From NCBI GenBank assembly GCA_964423815.1, contig CAYRGW010000001.1, positions 1 to 64,000 on the forward strand: a stretch of 64,000 bases of DNA. Direction: 5' to 3'. Position 1 is the first letter of the stretch; the number at the start of each line of letters is the position of its first letter. A program made the position numbers and the translations under genes. Of this stretch, positions 54,488 through 63,076 are shown piece by piece. Under the pieces are notes generated by a model, which saw nothing but the letters and a program-made list of their open reading frames with translations, did no database searches and was not told where the DNA came from. This stretch comes from SYFT01 sp964423815 (lineage in GTDB: Bacteria > Acidobacteriota > Vicinamibacteria > Vicinamibacterales > SCN-69-37).

Positions 54488-55408
54488 TCAGGATGCCGTC
54501 GTCGACGGAGCCGCGGGAATTTCGAGTGTGAAGGTGGCGCCCTTGCCGGGGCCGTCGCTGGTGGCTGAGGCGCGGCCACCATGTTGGACCGCGGTGTTGT
54601 GCACGATGTACAGGCCGAGTCCGGTGCCCTTGATGCGCTGGGTCAACGCGCCGGGTATGCGGTAGAACCGCTTGAACAACCGCTTCGCCTCGTTGGGCGC
54701 GAAACCCGCACCCTTGTCGGTGACCCGCACGACGCCCCAGTCGCCGACGATGCCCGATTCCACGGAGATGTCGATGGGCTCGGTGGAGTACTTCACCGCG
54801 TTGTCGAGCAGATTGACGATGGCCACGCGGAGGGCGCTTGAATCACCCAGCACCTCGGCAGGCCGGTCGTCGCCGGCGAACGGCGTCCGGCGCAGCTGGT
54901 CCGCCGTCAGGTGTCGTCGCGTGCGGGTGAGGGCGATGCACTCGTCGGTGATGCTCGAGATGTTGATCCGTTCCTTGTGCAGGGTCGTCTTGCCGGCCTC
55001 GCCGGCGCGCAGCACCTGTTCGATCGTCAGCATGAGGCGATCGGTGTCGTCGAGCATCACGCTGTAGAACTCGCGTCGTTTGTCGTCGGGAATCGAACCG
55101 TCGCGGGACTTGAGTGTTTCCAGGTGGAGACGGATGGAGGTGACCGGGGTCTTCAGTTCGTGCGTGACGGCGTTGATAAACGCGTCCTTCTGCTCGTTCC
55201 TGCGGATCTCCCGGACCAGGAACGTGGTGTTGAGGATCAGGCCGGTGATGATGGCGGCAAAGATGGGGATGCCGATGACCAGCGGCCAGACCTGCCGCCA
55301 GCTCTGAATCACCCACTGGACGTTGAGACCGATGGCAAGGGCGACCAGCAGGACACAAAACGTCACGAAGAACGCGATTGCGCCCTGCCGGCCGGGAGGC
55401 ACACTCAT
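54488..55408 (-). CDS. Sensor histidine kinase
   Basis: 306 residues from ATG 55408. Two membrane helices (AIAFFVTFCVLLVALAIGL and VWPLVIGIPIFAAIITGLIL) flank a very short outer loop, so there is no separate sensing domain. The H-box is AFINAVTHELKTPVTSIRLH, the N-box NLLDNAVKYST, and the G-boxes RVTDKGAGFAPNEAK and IKGTGLGLYIVHN. It is transcribed with the response regulator after it, and divergent from a second two-component system. Confidence 0.92.
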   Translation of the reverse strand: MSVPPGRQGAIAFFVTFCVLLVALAIGLNVQWVIQSWRQVWPLVIGIPIFAAIITGLILNTTFLVREIRRNEQKDAFINAVTHELKTPVTSIRLHLETLKSRDGSIPDDKRREFYSVMLDDTDRLMLTIEQVLRAGEAGKTTLHKERINISSITDECIALTRTRRHLTADQLRRTPFAGDDRPAEVLGDSSALRVAIVNLLDNAVKYSTEPIDISVESGIVGDWGVVRVTDKGAGFAPNEAKRLFKRFYRIPGALTQRIKGTGLGLYIVHNTAVQHGGRASATSDGPGKGATFTLEIPAAPSTTAS

Positions 55409-55412
55409 CAGG

Positions 55413-55430
55413 CCGATTCTATCGAATCGG
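55413..55430. promoter_or_regulatory. Perfect dyad CCGATTC-N4-GAATCGG in divergent two-component promoter
   Basis: Seven-base arms separated by TATC, five bases upstream of the sensor-kinase start and about 95 bases before the second response regulator. A protein-binding site or a 5' hairpin are both possible. Confidence 0.45.
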
Positions 55431-55452
55431 CGCACGGAGGTGTTTTCGTCGC

Positions 55453-55468
55453 CTGAACAAGAATTCAG
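55453..55468. promoter_or_regulatory. Candidate response-regulator operator CTGAAC-N4-ATTCAG
   Basis: CTGAACAAGAATTCAG lies 57 bases before the GTG of the second response regulator. A related dyad, CTGAACGCAAGTTCAG, is at 57587-57602 ahead of the cytochrome gene. The shared layout CTGAAC-N4-RTTCAG suggests one regulator for both. Confidence 0.5.
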
Positions 55469-55524
55469 ACGCAATCGACGCCCCTGTTCTCGATTCCAGA
55501 GATATTCTGCAGGCGGAAGGCTCA

Positions 55525-56208
55525 GTGCGCGTACTTATCGTGGAAGACGACGGCAAGGTGGCGGGGGCCTTGCGGATCGGCCTGACGGCCGAGGGCTACG
55601 ACGCGACCGTCTCCCGAACGGGCGAAGATGGATATTTTCGCGCGACCACCGAACCATTTGATGTCATCGTGCTCGACCTCGGGTTGCCCGGGCGGGACGG
55701 CCTGGAAATTCTGCAGGGTCTGCGCAGGCGCGGCCTGTCCGTGCCGGTGCTTGTCCTGACCGCGCGTGATGCGGTCGAGGATCGGGTTGCCGGCCTCGAC
55801 AAGGGGGCGGACGACTACTTGGTGAAGCCCTTCGCCTTCGGTGAGTTGCTGGCTCGGCTGCGATCCCTCCTTCGCCGTGGACACGCGGAGCAGGCGGTCA
55901 GGCTGTCGCTGGCTGACCTGATCCTCGACCCGATCTCGCGTACGGTGACACGCGGTGGCGTCACGGTCGACCTCACGGCTCGCGAGTTTGATCTCCTCGC
56001 ATACCTCCTGCGGCATCAGGGCCAGATCGTGTCTCGGGAGATGCTGGCACGGGACGTGTGGAAGGAGCCGTCCCGCGGAACACCGCTCGACAACGTCATC
56101 GATGTCCACATCACACGGCTTCGGCGGAAGATCGATGCCGACAACTCCGTGCCCTTGATCCACACCTTGCGCGGCGTGGGGTTTTCGTTGAAGGTGGCGG
56201 GCGGATGA
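55525..56208 (+). CDS. Response regulator, OmpR/PhoB family
   Basis: 227 residues, GTG start with GGAAGG five bases upstream; the long frame from 55378 crosses the divergent promoter. Receiver: VRVLIVEDDGKVAGALRIGL, VIVLDLGLPGRDGLEIL (phospho-Asp), VLTARDAVEDRV, DDYLVKPFAF. The output winged helix has VDLTAREFDLLAYLLRHQGQ and ends LIHTLRGVGFSL. Its stop overlaps the start of the next kinase (ATGA). The kinase and then the cytochrome and porin genes follow on the same strand, so it probably regulates the electron-conduit genes. Confidence 0.92.
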   Translation: MRVLIVEDDGKVAGALRIGLTAEGYDATVSRTGEDGYFRATTEPFDVIVLDLGLPGRDGLEILQGLRRRGLSVPVLVLTARDAVEDRVAGLDKGADDYLVKPFAFGELLARLRSLLRRGHAEQAVRLSLADLILDPISRTVTRGGVTVDLTAREFDLLAYLLRHQGQIVSREMLARDVWKEPSRGTPLDNVIDVHITRLRRKIDADNSVPLIHTLRGVGFSLKVAGG

Positions 56209-57590
56209 CTCCGCTGCGGCTTCGCACGCGACTGACGCTCTGGTTCTCGGCGTCGGTGCTCCTCATTCTTCTTCCGATCATTGCGGTGATCGCCACGATT
56301 CAATGGCAGGCGATGCGGGATGCTCTGGATCACCACCTGACCGAGGATCTCGAGGTCGCGGCGCAGATGCTCTCTCCCCGGGACGGCACGTTGATTTGGC
56401 GAGTCGATGACGAGACCGACCCCGGGTATGACGCCGGTCGACGGCGTTGGGTGGAGGTGTATGGTGCCGCCGGTGGGCTCCGTTTTGTCCGCGGCGCGCC
56501 CGAAGACCCGGACATCCGGTCCACCCTCCCAAGTCTGGCGAACGCGCCTGAGGGACCGTTCACCACCCTCACCCCCGCGGGTGCGTACGTGCGACTGCTG
56601 ACGGTGCGCCGGACCATTGGTGGGCAGGCCTACACGATCCGGGTCGCGCGCAGTGAGGACGCTCTCCGGGCCGATCACCAACGCCTGCTGCTGATTCTGG
56701 CGGTCTTTGGTCCCATGGCAGTTGGCCTGGCGTCTGCGGTGGGATATGTCATCGCAGGTCGCATGCTCTCGCCTCTGGCATCCATGGCCGAGCGCGCGCG
56801 TGCCATCAGCGCGGAGCGGCTTGATGAGCGCCTTCCGGTCGGCAACCCCGACGACGAACTCGGTCAACTCGCCACAGTGTTCAACGAGACATTTGAGCGG
56901 CTGCAAGCGTCTTTTGACCGGTTGCGTCGCTTTACGGCTGACGTCTCGCATGAGCTGCGCACGCCCCTCACCGCCATCCGCAGCGTCGGCGAAGTGGGGC
57001 TCGGCGGCGCCCGGACCGTCGAGGATCATCAGGAAGTCATCGGCAGCATGCTGGAAGAGGCGGACCGGCTGGCCCACCTGGTCGAGACACTGCTGACCCT
57101 CTCCCGGTGGGAGAGTGGACGCGTGTCTGCCCAGCGGGAGTCTGTGGACCTTGCCGGGATTACCCGGCTGGTCGCCAGCCAGCTGTCGGTCCTCGCTGAC
57201 GAACGTGGCGTCGGGTTGACGGTGGCACCATCCCCCGCGCTTGATGTGCTGGGCGACAGCATAATGTTGCGTCAGGCGATCAGTAATGTCGTCGATAACG
57301 CCATCAAGTTCACGCCATCGGGACGGCGTGTCACGATCCACTTCGCGTCGACACCGGACGAGCACCAGGTGGTCGTCGATGATGAGGGGCCAGGCATTCC
57401 CATGAACCGGCGGTCACAGGTCGTTGAACGATTCTACCGACTGGACCGCGACCGCGAGCAGGGTACTGATGGTGCCGGGCTCGGGCTGTCGATCGTGCAG
57501 TGGTCGGTCACGGCTCAGGGCGGCCGGCTCGAACTGGGTGATGCGCCCGGCGGCGGGACCCGTGTCTCCATTGCCTTGTCCCGTTCCTGA
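56205..57590 (+). CDS. Sensor histidine kinase with HAMP domain
   Basis: 461 residues from ATG 56205, overlapping the regulator stop. The first membrane helix is LTLWFSASVLLILLPIIAVI; a periplasmic domain of about 130 residues has no Cys or haem motif. The second helix is LLLILAVFGPMAVGLASAVG, the HAMP domain is at about 185-240, the H-box is RFTADVSHELRTPLTAIRSV, the N-box VVDNAIKFTPSG, and the G-box TDGAGLGLSIVQW. The layout resembles metal-responsive kinases such as CusS, but no metal site is visible. Its TGA sits inside the candidate operator at 57585. Confidence 0.92.
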   Translation: MTPLRLRTRLTLWFSASVLLILLPIIAVIATIQWQAMRDALDHHLTEDLEVAAQMLSPRDGTLIWRVDDETDPGYDAGRRRWVEVYGAAGGLRFVRGAPEDPDIRSTLPSLANAPEGPFTTLTPAGAYVRLLTVRRTIGGQAYTIRVARSEDALRADHQRLLLILAVFGPMAVGLASAVGYVIAGRMLSPLASMAERARAISAERLDERLPVGNPDDELGQLATVFNETFERLQASFDRLRRFTADVSHELRTPLTAIRSVGEVGLGGARTVEDHQEVIGSMLEEADRLAHLVETLLTLSRWESGRVSAQRESVDLAGITRLVASQLSVLADERGVGLTVAPSPALDVLGDSIMLRQAISNVVDNAIKFTPSGRRVTIHFASTPDEHQVVVDDEGPGIPMNRRSQVVERFYRLDRDREQGTDGAGLGLSIVQWSVTAQGGRLELGDAPGGGTRVSIALSRS

Positions 57591-57613
57591 ACGCAAGTTC
57601 AGGATCTCTTCAG
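57585..57613. promoter_or_regulatory. Candidate operator ahead of the cytochrome gene
   Basis: TCCTGAAC GCAA GTTCAGGA is a perfect dyad with eight-base arms. A further TTCAG follows exactly 11 bases after the one in the right arm (57598 and 57609), the spacing typical of OmpR-family tandem sites. It lies 49 bases before the cytochrome start. It could also act as a hairpin terminator for the kinase gene, but no U-tract follows. Confidence 0.5.
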
Positions 57614-57661
57614 TTCCCCACGCAGACTGCACTCCTAGACTGACGATGTCAGGAGTGAGAA

Positions 57662-58579
57662 ATGACACGACACCGCTGGATATGGATCGTCACCGCCACC
57701 CTCATGTTTGGTGTGGCCTTCGGCTGGAACGCCAACGTCGCCACCGCGCCCATCCGTCCGGTGGACTGGGCCAAGGTCAACCCGGCCTTCGCGGGCGCCA
57801 CCTTTGTCAAAGACGACGCCACCTGTGAGACGTGCCATGCCGACAGCATGGTCAAGTACGCGGGTACGGCCCACGCCCATGCCCTGGCGTTAAAGGACAA
57901 CGCACCCAACGGCGCGTGCGAAAGCTGTCACGGGCCGAGGAGCAAACACGTCGAGAGCCCCTCGGCGGAGCTCGCCATTACAGACCCCAAGGCCCAGTCC
58001 ACTGTGTGCCAGCAATGTCACGAGGGTGGATCCCGGTTCGCCTGGAAAGCCGGCCCGCACCAGTCGGCGGATGTCAGTTGCACATCCTGCCACGTGGTGA
58101 TGGAGAAGAAGAGTCCTGCGGCCCTTCTCGCCAAGGCCTCCATGTCTGAGACGTGTGAGACCTGCCACGCCGACATCAAGGGTGACCTGAACAAGATGTC
58201 CCACCATCCCGTTCGCGAGGGACGGATGGACTGCGCCAGCTGCCACAATGTGCATGGTGCAAACGCCGGGCTGTTGACCAAACCCACGCTCAACGACACG
58301 TGTGTCTCATGCCACAGCGACAAGCGCGGCCCGTTCGTCTGGGAACATGCGCCCGTGCGAGAAGACTGCTCGACCTGTCACACGCCGCACGGATCCACGC
58401 AGCGCAGTCTGCTGACCTCCAAAGATCCGTTCCTGTGCCTGACATGCCACTCCTACGGTGGACACATCAACCTGCCCCGCTATAACCGCACCAGTAACCC
58501 CTACGGCAGCGGGTGCACCAACTGTCACATTACGACGCACGGATCGAATCACCCGTCCGGCGCCAAGTTCACCCGTTAG
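57662..58579 (+). CDS. mtrA: Decaheme c-type cytochrome, MtrA/DmsE family
   Basis: 305 residues with ten C-x2-C-H haem sites: CETCH, CESCH, CQQCH, CTSCH, CETCH, CASCH, CVSCH, CSTCH, CLTCH and CTNCH, spread evenly from residue 55 to 290. An N-terminal hydrophobic segment (WIWIVTATLMFGVAFGW) exports it. Length and haem number match MtrA, PioA and DmsE, periplasmic cytochromes that plug into an outer-membrane porin and pass electrons across the outer membrane. The porin gene follows by nine bases. No extracellular cytochrome (MtrC-like) or DMSO reductase is in the window, so direction and partner are open. Confidence 0.92.
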   Translation: MTRHRWIWIVTATLMFGVAFGWNANVATAPIRPVDWAKVNPAFAGATFVKDDATCETCHADSMVKYAGTAHAHALALKDNAPNGACESCHGPRSKHVESPSAELAITDPKAQSTVCQQCHEGGSRFAWKAGPHQSADVSCTSCHVVMEKKSPAALLAKASMSETCETCHADIKGDLNKMSHHPVREGRMDCASCHNVHGANAGLLTKPTLNDTCVSCHSDKRGPFVWEHAPVREDCSTCHTPHGSTQRSLLTSKDPFLCLTCHSYGGHINLPRYNRTSNPYGSGCTNCHITTHGSNHPSGAKFTR

Positions 58580-58588
58580 GAGCCGGCC

Positions 58589-61024
58589 ATGAAAATCCTC
58601 ATTGCGTGCGTCGCATCGCTGGCACTGGCGGTTCCGTCCTCCGCCCAGACCACCCCTCCGCTGCAGGTGACCGGCTCCATCACCACGGCCGCTCAGCAGG
58701 TTGACAGTGATTCGAACTCGAGCAAGTTGTCCGAGTATCGTGATCTCTCGCGGACGTTCTTCGTTCCCCGCCTCACCCTTCTGGTTCGTGACGCCGAGTC
58801 AGGCTGGCGCATGGACATGTCGGCCGTCAACGTTGGCCGTCGTGATCAGTCCGTCTTCCTCAGCGCCGGGCGGCCCGGGCGCTGGACGGTGCAGGCGGCC
58901 TGGGTTGAAATTCCCCACCTGTACAGCAACAAAGCGCTGACGCCGTATATCGACCGTGGCAATGGCCTGTTCACGGTGCCGACCACCGTGCCGATCACGT
59001 TCAAGAAGCTGGCGACTGCGGCGGCGGACGCAATAAACGTTGTCGCGAGTGACCAGCTCATTGCCGACTATCAGTCGCGGACACTCCAGCGCACAGCGCT
59101 CGGAACACAGGGTGAGCGCGGGCACCTCGCGGCCTCGTGGAGTCCCACCGACTCGGCGACGCTCGGTGTTGCATGGGATCGACGCACCACCGTGGGGTCA
59201 AAGTCCACCTTCGGGCCCATCGGGGACCGACCACCCCGCACGCTGAATATTCAGTTGGCGGAACCGGTCGATCATCGGACCGACGACGTGACGTTGTCGG
59301 TGGAACATCGGGGCGGGCGATATCAGCTCCGGGCGGAATACCTCTACTCCGACTTCTCCAATGCCGTTGATACGCTGCGGTGGCAGAACGTCTACACCAC
59401 CACTGCTCCAGGGGCAGAGTTCGACGTCTGGGACCGCACGGTCAGCACGTTCGGCGCGCGGCCCCTGGCACCGGACAACCGCTACCACAACGGTCTCGTG
59501 CAGGCGTCGCTGGAACTCGGTGGCGCGGGTTTCCTCACCACGTCCGCGTCGGTGGGGCGCTTCGAGCAGAACGGTTCGCTCCTGCCGTATGCCACAGCGA
59601 CGAGCGCCTTGGCCAACCGGACACTGCCGCGATCAACGGCGCAGGCGGAGATCACCTCGACACACCTGTCAGCCGACTACGTCGTCGCGCTGGTGCCCCG
59701 GGTGACCCTGCGTGCGTTCGTGCGCGGGAACAACATGACCAACGACACCACATCGAGCCAGTGGCAGTACGTCACCTCCGACACGTACAACCTCAGCGGA
59801 ACGGTGTCGTACAAGAACAAGCGGATCAACCTGGCGCACGCAACAGACCGGCTGCTGACTGGTGGCGACCTCACCTGGCGAGCGCCGAAGGCGCGGACCA
59901 GCGTGGTGCTGGGAGTCGAGCGCGAGGACCTCACGCGTGAGTACCGGGAAACCGACACAGCCGAGAACCGTCTGAGGCTGACGATGCGAACGCGGGCAGG
60001 CAGGGGATTTTCGATCCGCGGTCGCTACCTTCTGGCCTCGCGCACGGGGGGCGACTACGACTACAACGTGAACCGAGGCTCGTACTGGTACGACCTGACG
60101 GAAGCCGACCAGGACAACCCGAGACGGACGTTCAACAACCATCCGGACATGCGACGGTATGACGTGGCGGACCGTCTGCGGCAGCAGTCCGATGTCACGC
60201 TGACATTCGCGCCGATCGACACCGTCAGCCTGTCCGCCTATCTGCGGTATCGATCTGACGACTTCGACACCAATGTGGCGTCGGTGCAACCGCTGGCCGG
60301 CACCGGTCTGGCCGACGCCGCGGCGCGCACGCCGGGTACCCAACTCGGATGGTTGACCGATGAACGCCTGCGTTATGGCCTCGATGTCTTCGCACAGCCG
60401 ACGCCCCGTGCGACCTTCACGGCGCATATCGGTCTTGACCGCGGCACAGGCAGTCAGCGGTCTCTGGAGTACAACGAGAACAACAAGCAGAACCCGAGTG
60501 TGGTCGCGACGTCGGAACTGGGACCGTGGACGCGTGCCACAAGCCAGTGGACGACGGACTACACCGACAAGACCTGGAGTGGAGGCGTCGGCACGCGCCT
60601 GGACGTCGTGCCCGAGCGCGCCTATCTCATCGCCGACTACACCTGGTCACTGGCGAACGTGGCAATCGGATACGACGGCTTCGGCGTGCGCAATTGGGAC
60701 GGTACCCCGTATGCACCGAACCATCAGTTCGCGTTCTCTTCGCCGCCGGACATCCGCGAGGATTTCAAGACGCTTGACGTCAGGATGGAGTTCCCCTGTC
60801 GCCAACTCACATTCCTCATGGGTTATCGCTACGACGTTTATGATCTGGATGATTGGCAGCAGAGCGGCACCCAGCCGTGGGTGGAATCGGTGGGAGCCGA
60901 CACGTTCCTTCGCGATACCTCACGGTCGCACCAGTGGGGCAACCGCCTGTTCAACATGGGGACGTACCTTGCGCCGAGCTACGCGGCGCACATCGGCTGG
61001 GTGGGCCTGCGCGTCGGATTCTGA
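58589..61024 (+). CDS. mtrB: MtrB/PioB-family outer-membrane porin
   Basis: 811 residues with a signal peptide (IACVASLALAVPSSAQ) and AGGAG ahead of the ATG. The rest is a large barrel of alternating aromatic and polar strands, e.g. WTVQAAWVEIPHLYSNKALT, YQLRAEYLYSDFSNAVDTLR and VSLSAYLRYRSDDFDTNVAS, ending HIGWVGLRVGF with a terminal Phe. The size fits 26-28 strands as in MtrB. The N-terminal Cys pair of Shewanella MtrB is absent. It forms an operon with the decaheme cytochrome, and together they would make a conductive outer-membrane complex. Confidence 0.88.
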   Translation: MKILIACVASLALAVPSSAQTTPPLQVTGSITTAAQQVDSDSNSSKLSEYRDLSRTFFVPRLTLLVRDAESGWRMDMSAVNVGRRDQSVFLSAGRPGRWTVQAAWVEIPHLYSNKALTPYIDRGNGLFTVPTTVPITFKKLATAAADAINVVASDQLIADYQSRTLQRTALGTQGERGHLAASWSPTDSATLGVAWDRRTTVGSKSTFGPIGDRPPRTLNIQLAEPVDHRTDDVTLSVEHRGGRYQLRAEYLYSDFSNAVDTLRWQNVYTTTAPGAEFDVWDRTVSTFGARPLAPDNRYHNGLVQASLELGGAGFLTTSASVGRFEQNGSLLPYATATSALANRTLPRSTAQAEITSTHLSADYVVALVPRVTLRAFVRGNNMTNDTTSSQWQYVTSDTYNLSGTVSYKNKRINLAHATDRLLTGGDLTWRAPKARTSVVLGVEREDLTREYRETDTAENRLRLTMRTRAGRGFSIRGRYLLASRTGGDYDYNVNRGSYWYDLTEADQDNPRRTFNNHPDMRRYDVADRLRQQSDVTLTFAPIDTVSLSAYLRYRSDDFDTNVASVQPLAGTGLADAAARTPGTQLGWLTDERLRYGLDVFAQPTPRATFTAHIGLDRGTGSQRSLEYNENNKQNPSVVATSELGPWTRATSQWTTDYTDKTWSGGVGTRLDVVPERAYLIADYTWSLANVAIGYDGFGVRNWDGTPYAPNHQFAFSSPPDIREDFKTLDVRMEFPCRQLTFLMGYRYDVYDLDDWQQSGTQPWVESVGADTFLRDTSRSHQWGNRLFNMGTYLAPSYAAHIGWVGLRVGF

Positions 61025-61034
61025 CGGTGCGAGT

Positions 61035-61071
61035 GTGACATTGGGGCCGGCGCCGCCGACCCCAATGTCAC
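61035..61071. terminator. Bidirectional hairpin terminator between mtrB and desaturase
   Basis: A perfect 12-base inverted repeat, GTGACATTGGGG and CCCCAATGTCAC, with a GC-rich 13-base loop that can pair further. It occupies the gap between two convergent genes and includes the TGA of the desaturase gene. Confidence 0.8.
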
Positions 61072-61973
61072 GCCGCTTCTTCCATTTCTTCGTCGACGCG
61101 CACCCGTTTGACGTCCGTCGCCAGGCCCACGAGCTGGAGGGCCCGGATGTGCAGGTAGGTCAGGTCGATTTCATACCACGCCAGACCATGCGCCGCCGAG
61201 GTCGGATGGGCGTGGTGGTTGTTGTGCCAGCCTTCGCCGAACGTCAGGAGGGCGACCCACCAGTTATTGCGGGAGTCGTCGCTCGTCTGGAAACGACGGC
61301 CACCCCAGAGGTGTGTGGCCGAGTTGACCAGCCACGTCGCATGCAGGCCCAGCGTCGTGCGCAGGAACACGCCCCAGAGGACCCAGTTCCAGCCACCGGC
61401 CGCCCACAAACCGAGCCCCAGCACCGTCAGCGGCACCCAGTGATACGCGCTCAGCCACACGTGGAACTTGTCCTTGGCGAGGTCAGGCGCATACTTCGCG
61501 GGCATCGCCACGTTGTTGTGCTGTGCGTCGCCAAACATGATCCAGCCCATGTGCGCCCAGAACCCGCCATGCCGCGGCGTGTGCGGGTCATTGTCGGAAT
61601 CCGAGTGCTGGTGATGACGACGATGGGTGGCGACCCAGAAGAGGGGGCCGCCTTCGAGCGAGATGGTGGCGCAGATGGTGAGGAAGTATTCGACGAACTT
61701 CGGCGTCTTGTAGGACCGGTGTGTCAGCAGCCGGTGATACGACATGCCGATGCCCCACGCCAGCGAGATGTAATAGGTGACCAGCAGGACGACCACGCCG
61801 GACCAGGTGAAATCGATGATGGCCCACACCGCGCCGATGTGAAACAACGTCATAAAAAACGCGGTCACCCAGGAGACCTTGCTGTAGCGGTTTTCCTTGG
61901 CCCCGGCCATCGTGCCCGTGCCGCCTGATCGCAGACCCGCTCGCTGAGTGGTTGATACCGTCTTGACTGCCAT
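61068..61973 (-). CDS. Acyl-CoA / fatty-acid desaturase (delta-9 type)
   Basis: 301 residues. Three histidine boxes in the right order: GMSYHRLLTHRSYK, THRRHHQHSDSD and GEGWHNNHHAHP, which hold the di-iron centre. Four membrane helices flank them (FMTLFHIGAVWAIIDF, VVVLLVTYYISLAWGIG, VPLTVLGLGLWAAGGWNWVL). Members introduce a cis double bond into acyl chains using oxygen and an electron donor, adjusting membrane fluidity. The donor is not in the window. Confidence 0.93.
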   Translation of the reverse strand: MAVKTVSTTQRAGLRSGGTGTMAGAKENRYSKVSWVTAFFMTLFHIGAVWAIIDFTWSGVVVLLVTYYISLAWGIGMSYHRLLTHRSYKTPKFVEYFLTICATISLEGGPLFWVATHRRHHQHSDSDNDPHTPRHGGFWAHMGWIMFGDAQHNNVAMPAKYAPDLAKDKFHVWLSAYHWVPLTVLGLGLWAAGGWNWVLWGVFLRTTLGLHATWLVNSATHLWGGRRFQTSDDSRNNWWVALLTFGEGWHNNHHAHPTSAAHGLAWYEIDLTYLHIRALQLVGLATDVKRVRVDEEMEEAA

Positions 61974-62024
61974 ATCCAGACGATACCAACCCCCGGAGCG
62001 GGCGATTGTAAGACTTCTGTAAGT

Positions 62025-62945
62025 TCAGCGCGGGAACTTGTCGGGGTTGTCGGTGAAGACCGCGTCCACGCCCAATGTGTAGAGAAAGTGCCTCATTTCC
62101 GCCTCAACGTCCTTGTAGGTGCCGGTGGCGCCTGAACGGAACGTGTAGGGGGTGACGGTCAGGCCTGCGGCGTGGGCCCACTGGACGATGGCCGGCGCCT
62201 TCTCGACCAGCCCTTTGGCCGGACCGATGTCGTTCGCGAACGTAGCCAACTCCTTGAGGGCCGCCGGGCCGCTCAGCCAGCGCTCGGCTGGGGCCCCACC
62301 CCCGAACAGGAATGTCCGGGGCACCTGCGGCAGCGCCTTGGCCAAATCCCGAACGGCCTGTTCGTCAAACGACTGGACGACGAGCCTGGGGCGCCCGTCG
62401 GACATCTTCACGGCCAGGCCTCGCCGTGTCACCACTTCGCCAAACAACGCGACGATATCCACATTGCGTCCGCGGTACAGCGCCGGCGTCTTGAGCTCCG
62501 GATACAGGCCGGCACGCATGCCAATGAGGTCAATGGCCTCATCAAACGTGAGGATACGTTCGCCGGTGAATTTGGCATCGAACCACGACCCGGCATCGAG
62601 GGTCTTGATCTCCGCCAGCGTCAAATCGGCGGCGAGCCAACGTTTGCGCCCTTGCGCATCCGTCGACATCCGATCGGGAAACTTCGTCTCGACGTCTGTC
62701 GTGCGTTCAAGCGATTCGTCGTGCAGGCAAATGAGCGCGCCATCCCTGGTGACGGCCAGATCCTGTTCCACATAGTCCGCACCCTGCGTGATCGCCAGCG
62801 TGTAGGCCGCCGCCGTGTGTTCCGGCGCGTACGACGACGCTCCGCGATGGGCGACGGAACGTTTGGGTGCAGGTGTCTGCGCCTGCACGGAAAAGTACAC
62901 AGATGTCATCACGGCCACACACAAAAGCACTCGCATCGATTTCAT
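62025..62945 (-). CDS. Glycerophosphodiester phosphodiesterase
   Basis: 306 residues with a signal peptide (LLCVAVMTSVYFSVQAQ). The GDPD motifs are VAHRGASSYAPEHTAAAY (catalytic His and Arg, metal Glu), GADYVEQDLAVTRDGALICL (second metal site, though D-x-x-x-T-x-D is slightly altered) and LHDESLERTTDV (second catalytic His). The C-terminus ends GVDAVFTDNPDKF, as usual. It hydrolyses glycerophosphodiesters from phospholipids to glycerol-3-phosphate and an alcohol, here in the periplasm or outside. It diverges from the TonB receptor at 63077. Confidence 0.92.
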   Translation of the reverse strand: MKSMRVLLCVAVMTSVYFSVQAQTPAPKRSVAHRGASSYAPEHTAAAYTLAITQGADYVEQDLAVTRDGALICLHDESLERTTDVETKFPDRMSTDAQGRKRWLAADLTLAEIKTLDAGSWFDAKFTGERILTFDEAIDLIGMRAGLYPELKTPALYRGRNVDIVALFGEVVTRRGLAVKMSDGRPRLVVQSFDEQAVRDLAKALPQVPRTFLFGGGAPAERWLSGPAALKELATFANDIGPAKGLVEKAPAIVQWAHAAGLTVTPYTFRSGATGTYKDVEAEMRHFLYTLGVDAVFTDNPDKFPR

Positions 62946-63076
62946 GATCGTGAACGTATGCGGTGCGCGTGACGTTCGCGTGACGATCCGCGGCTCCCCC
63001 GTTTACACGATCGCTGCACCGTCCTCACACCGTCGTCGAGTGTGCCTTCTACCGTGCTTGACGGAGGAAGTGATTG

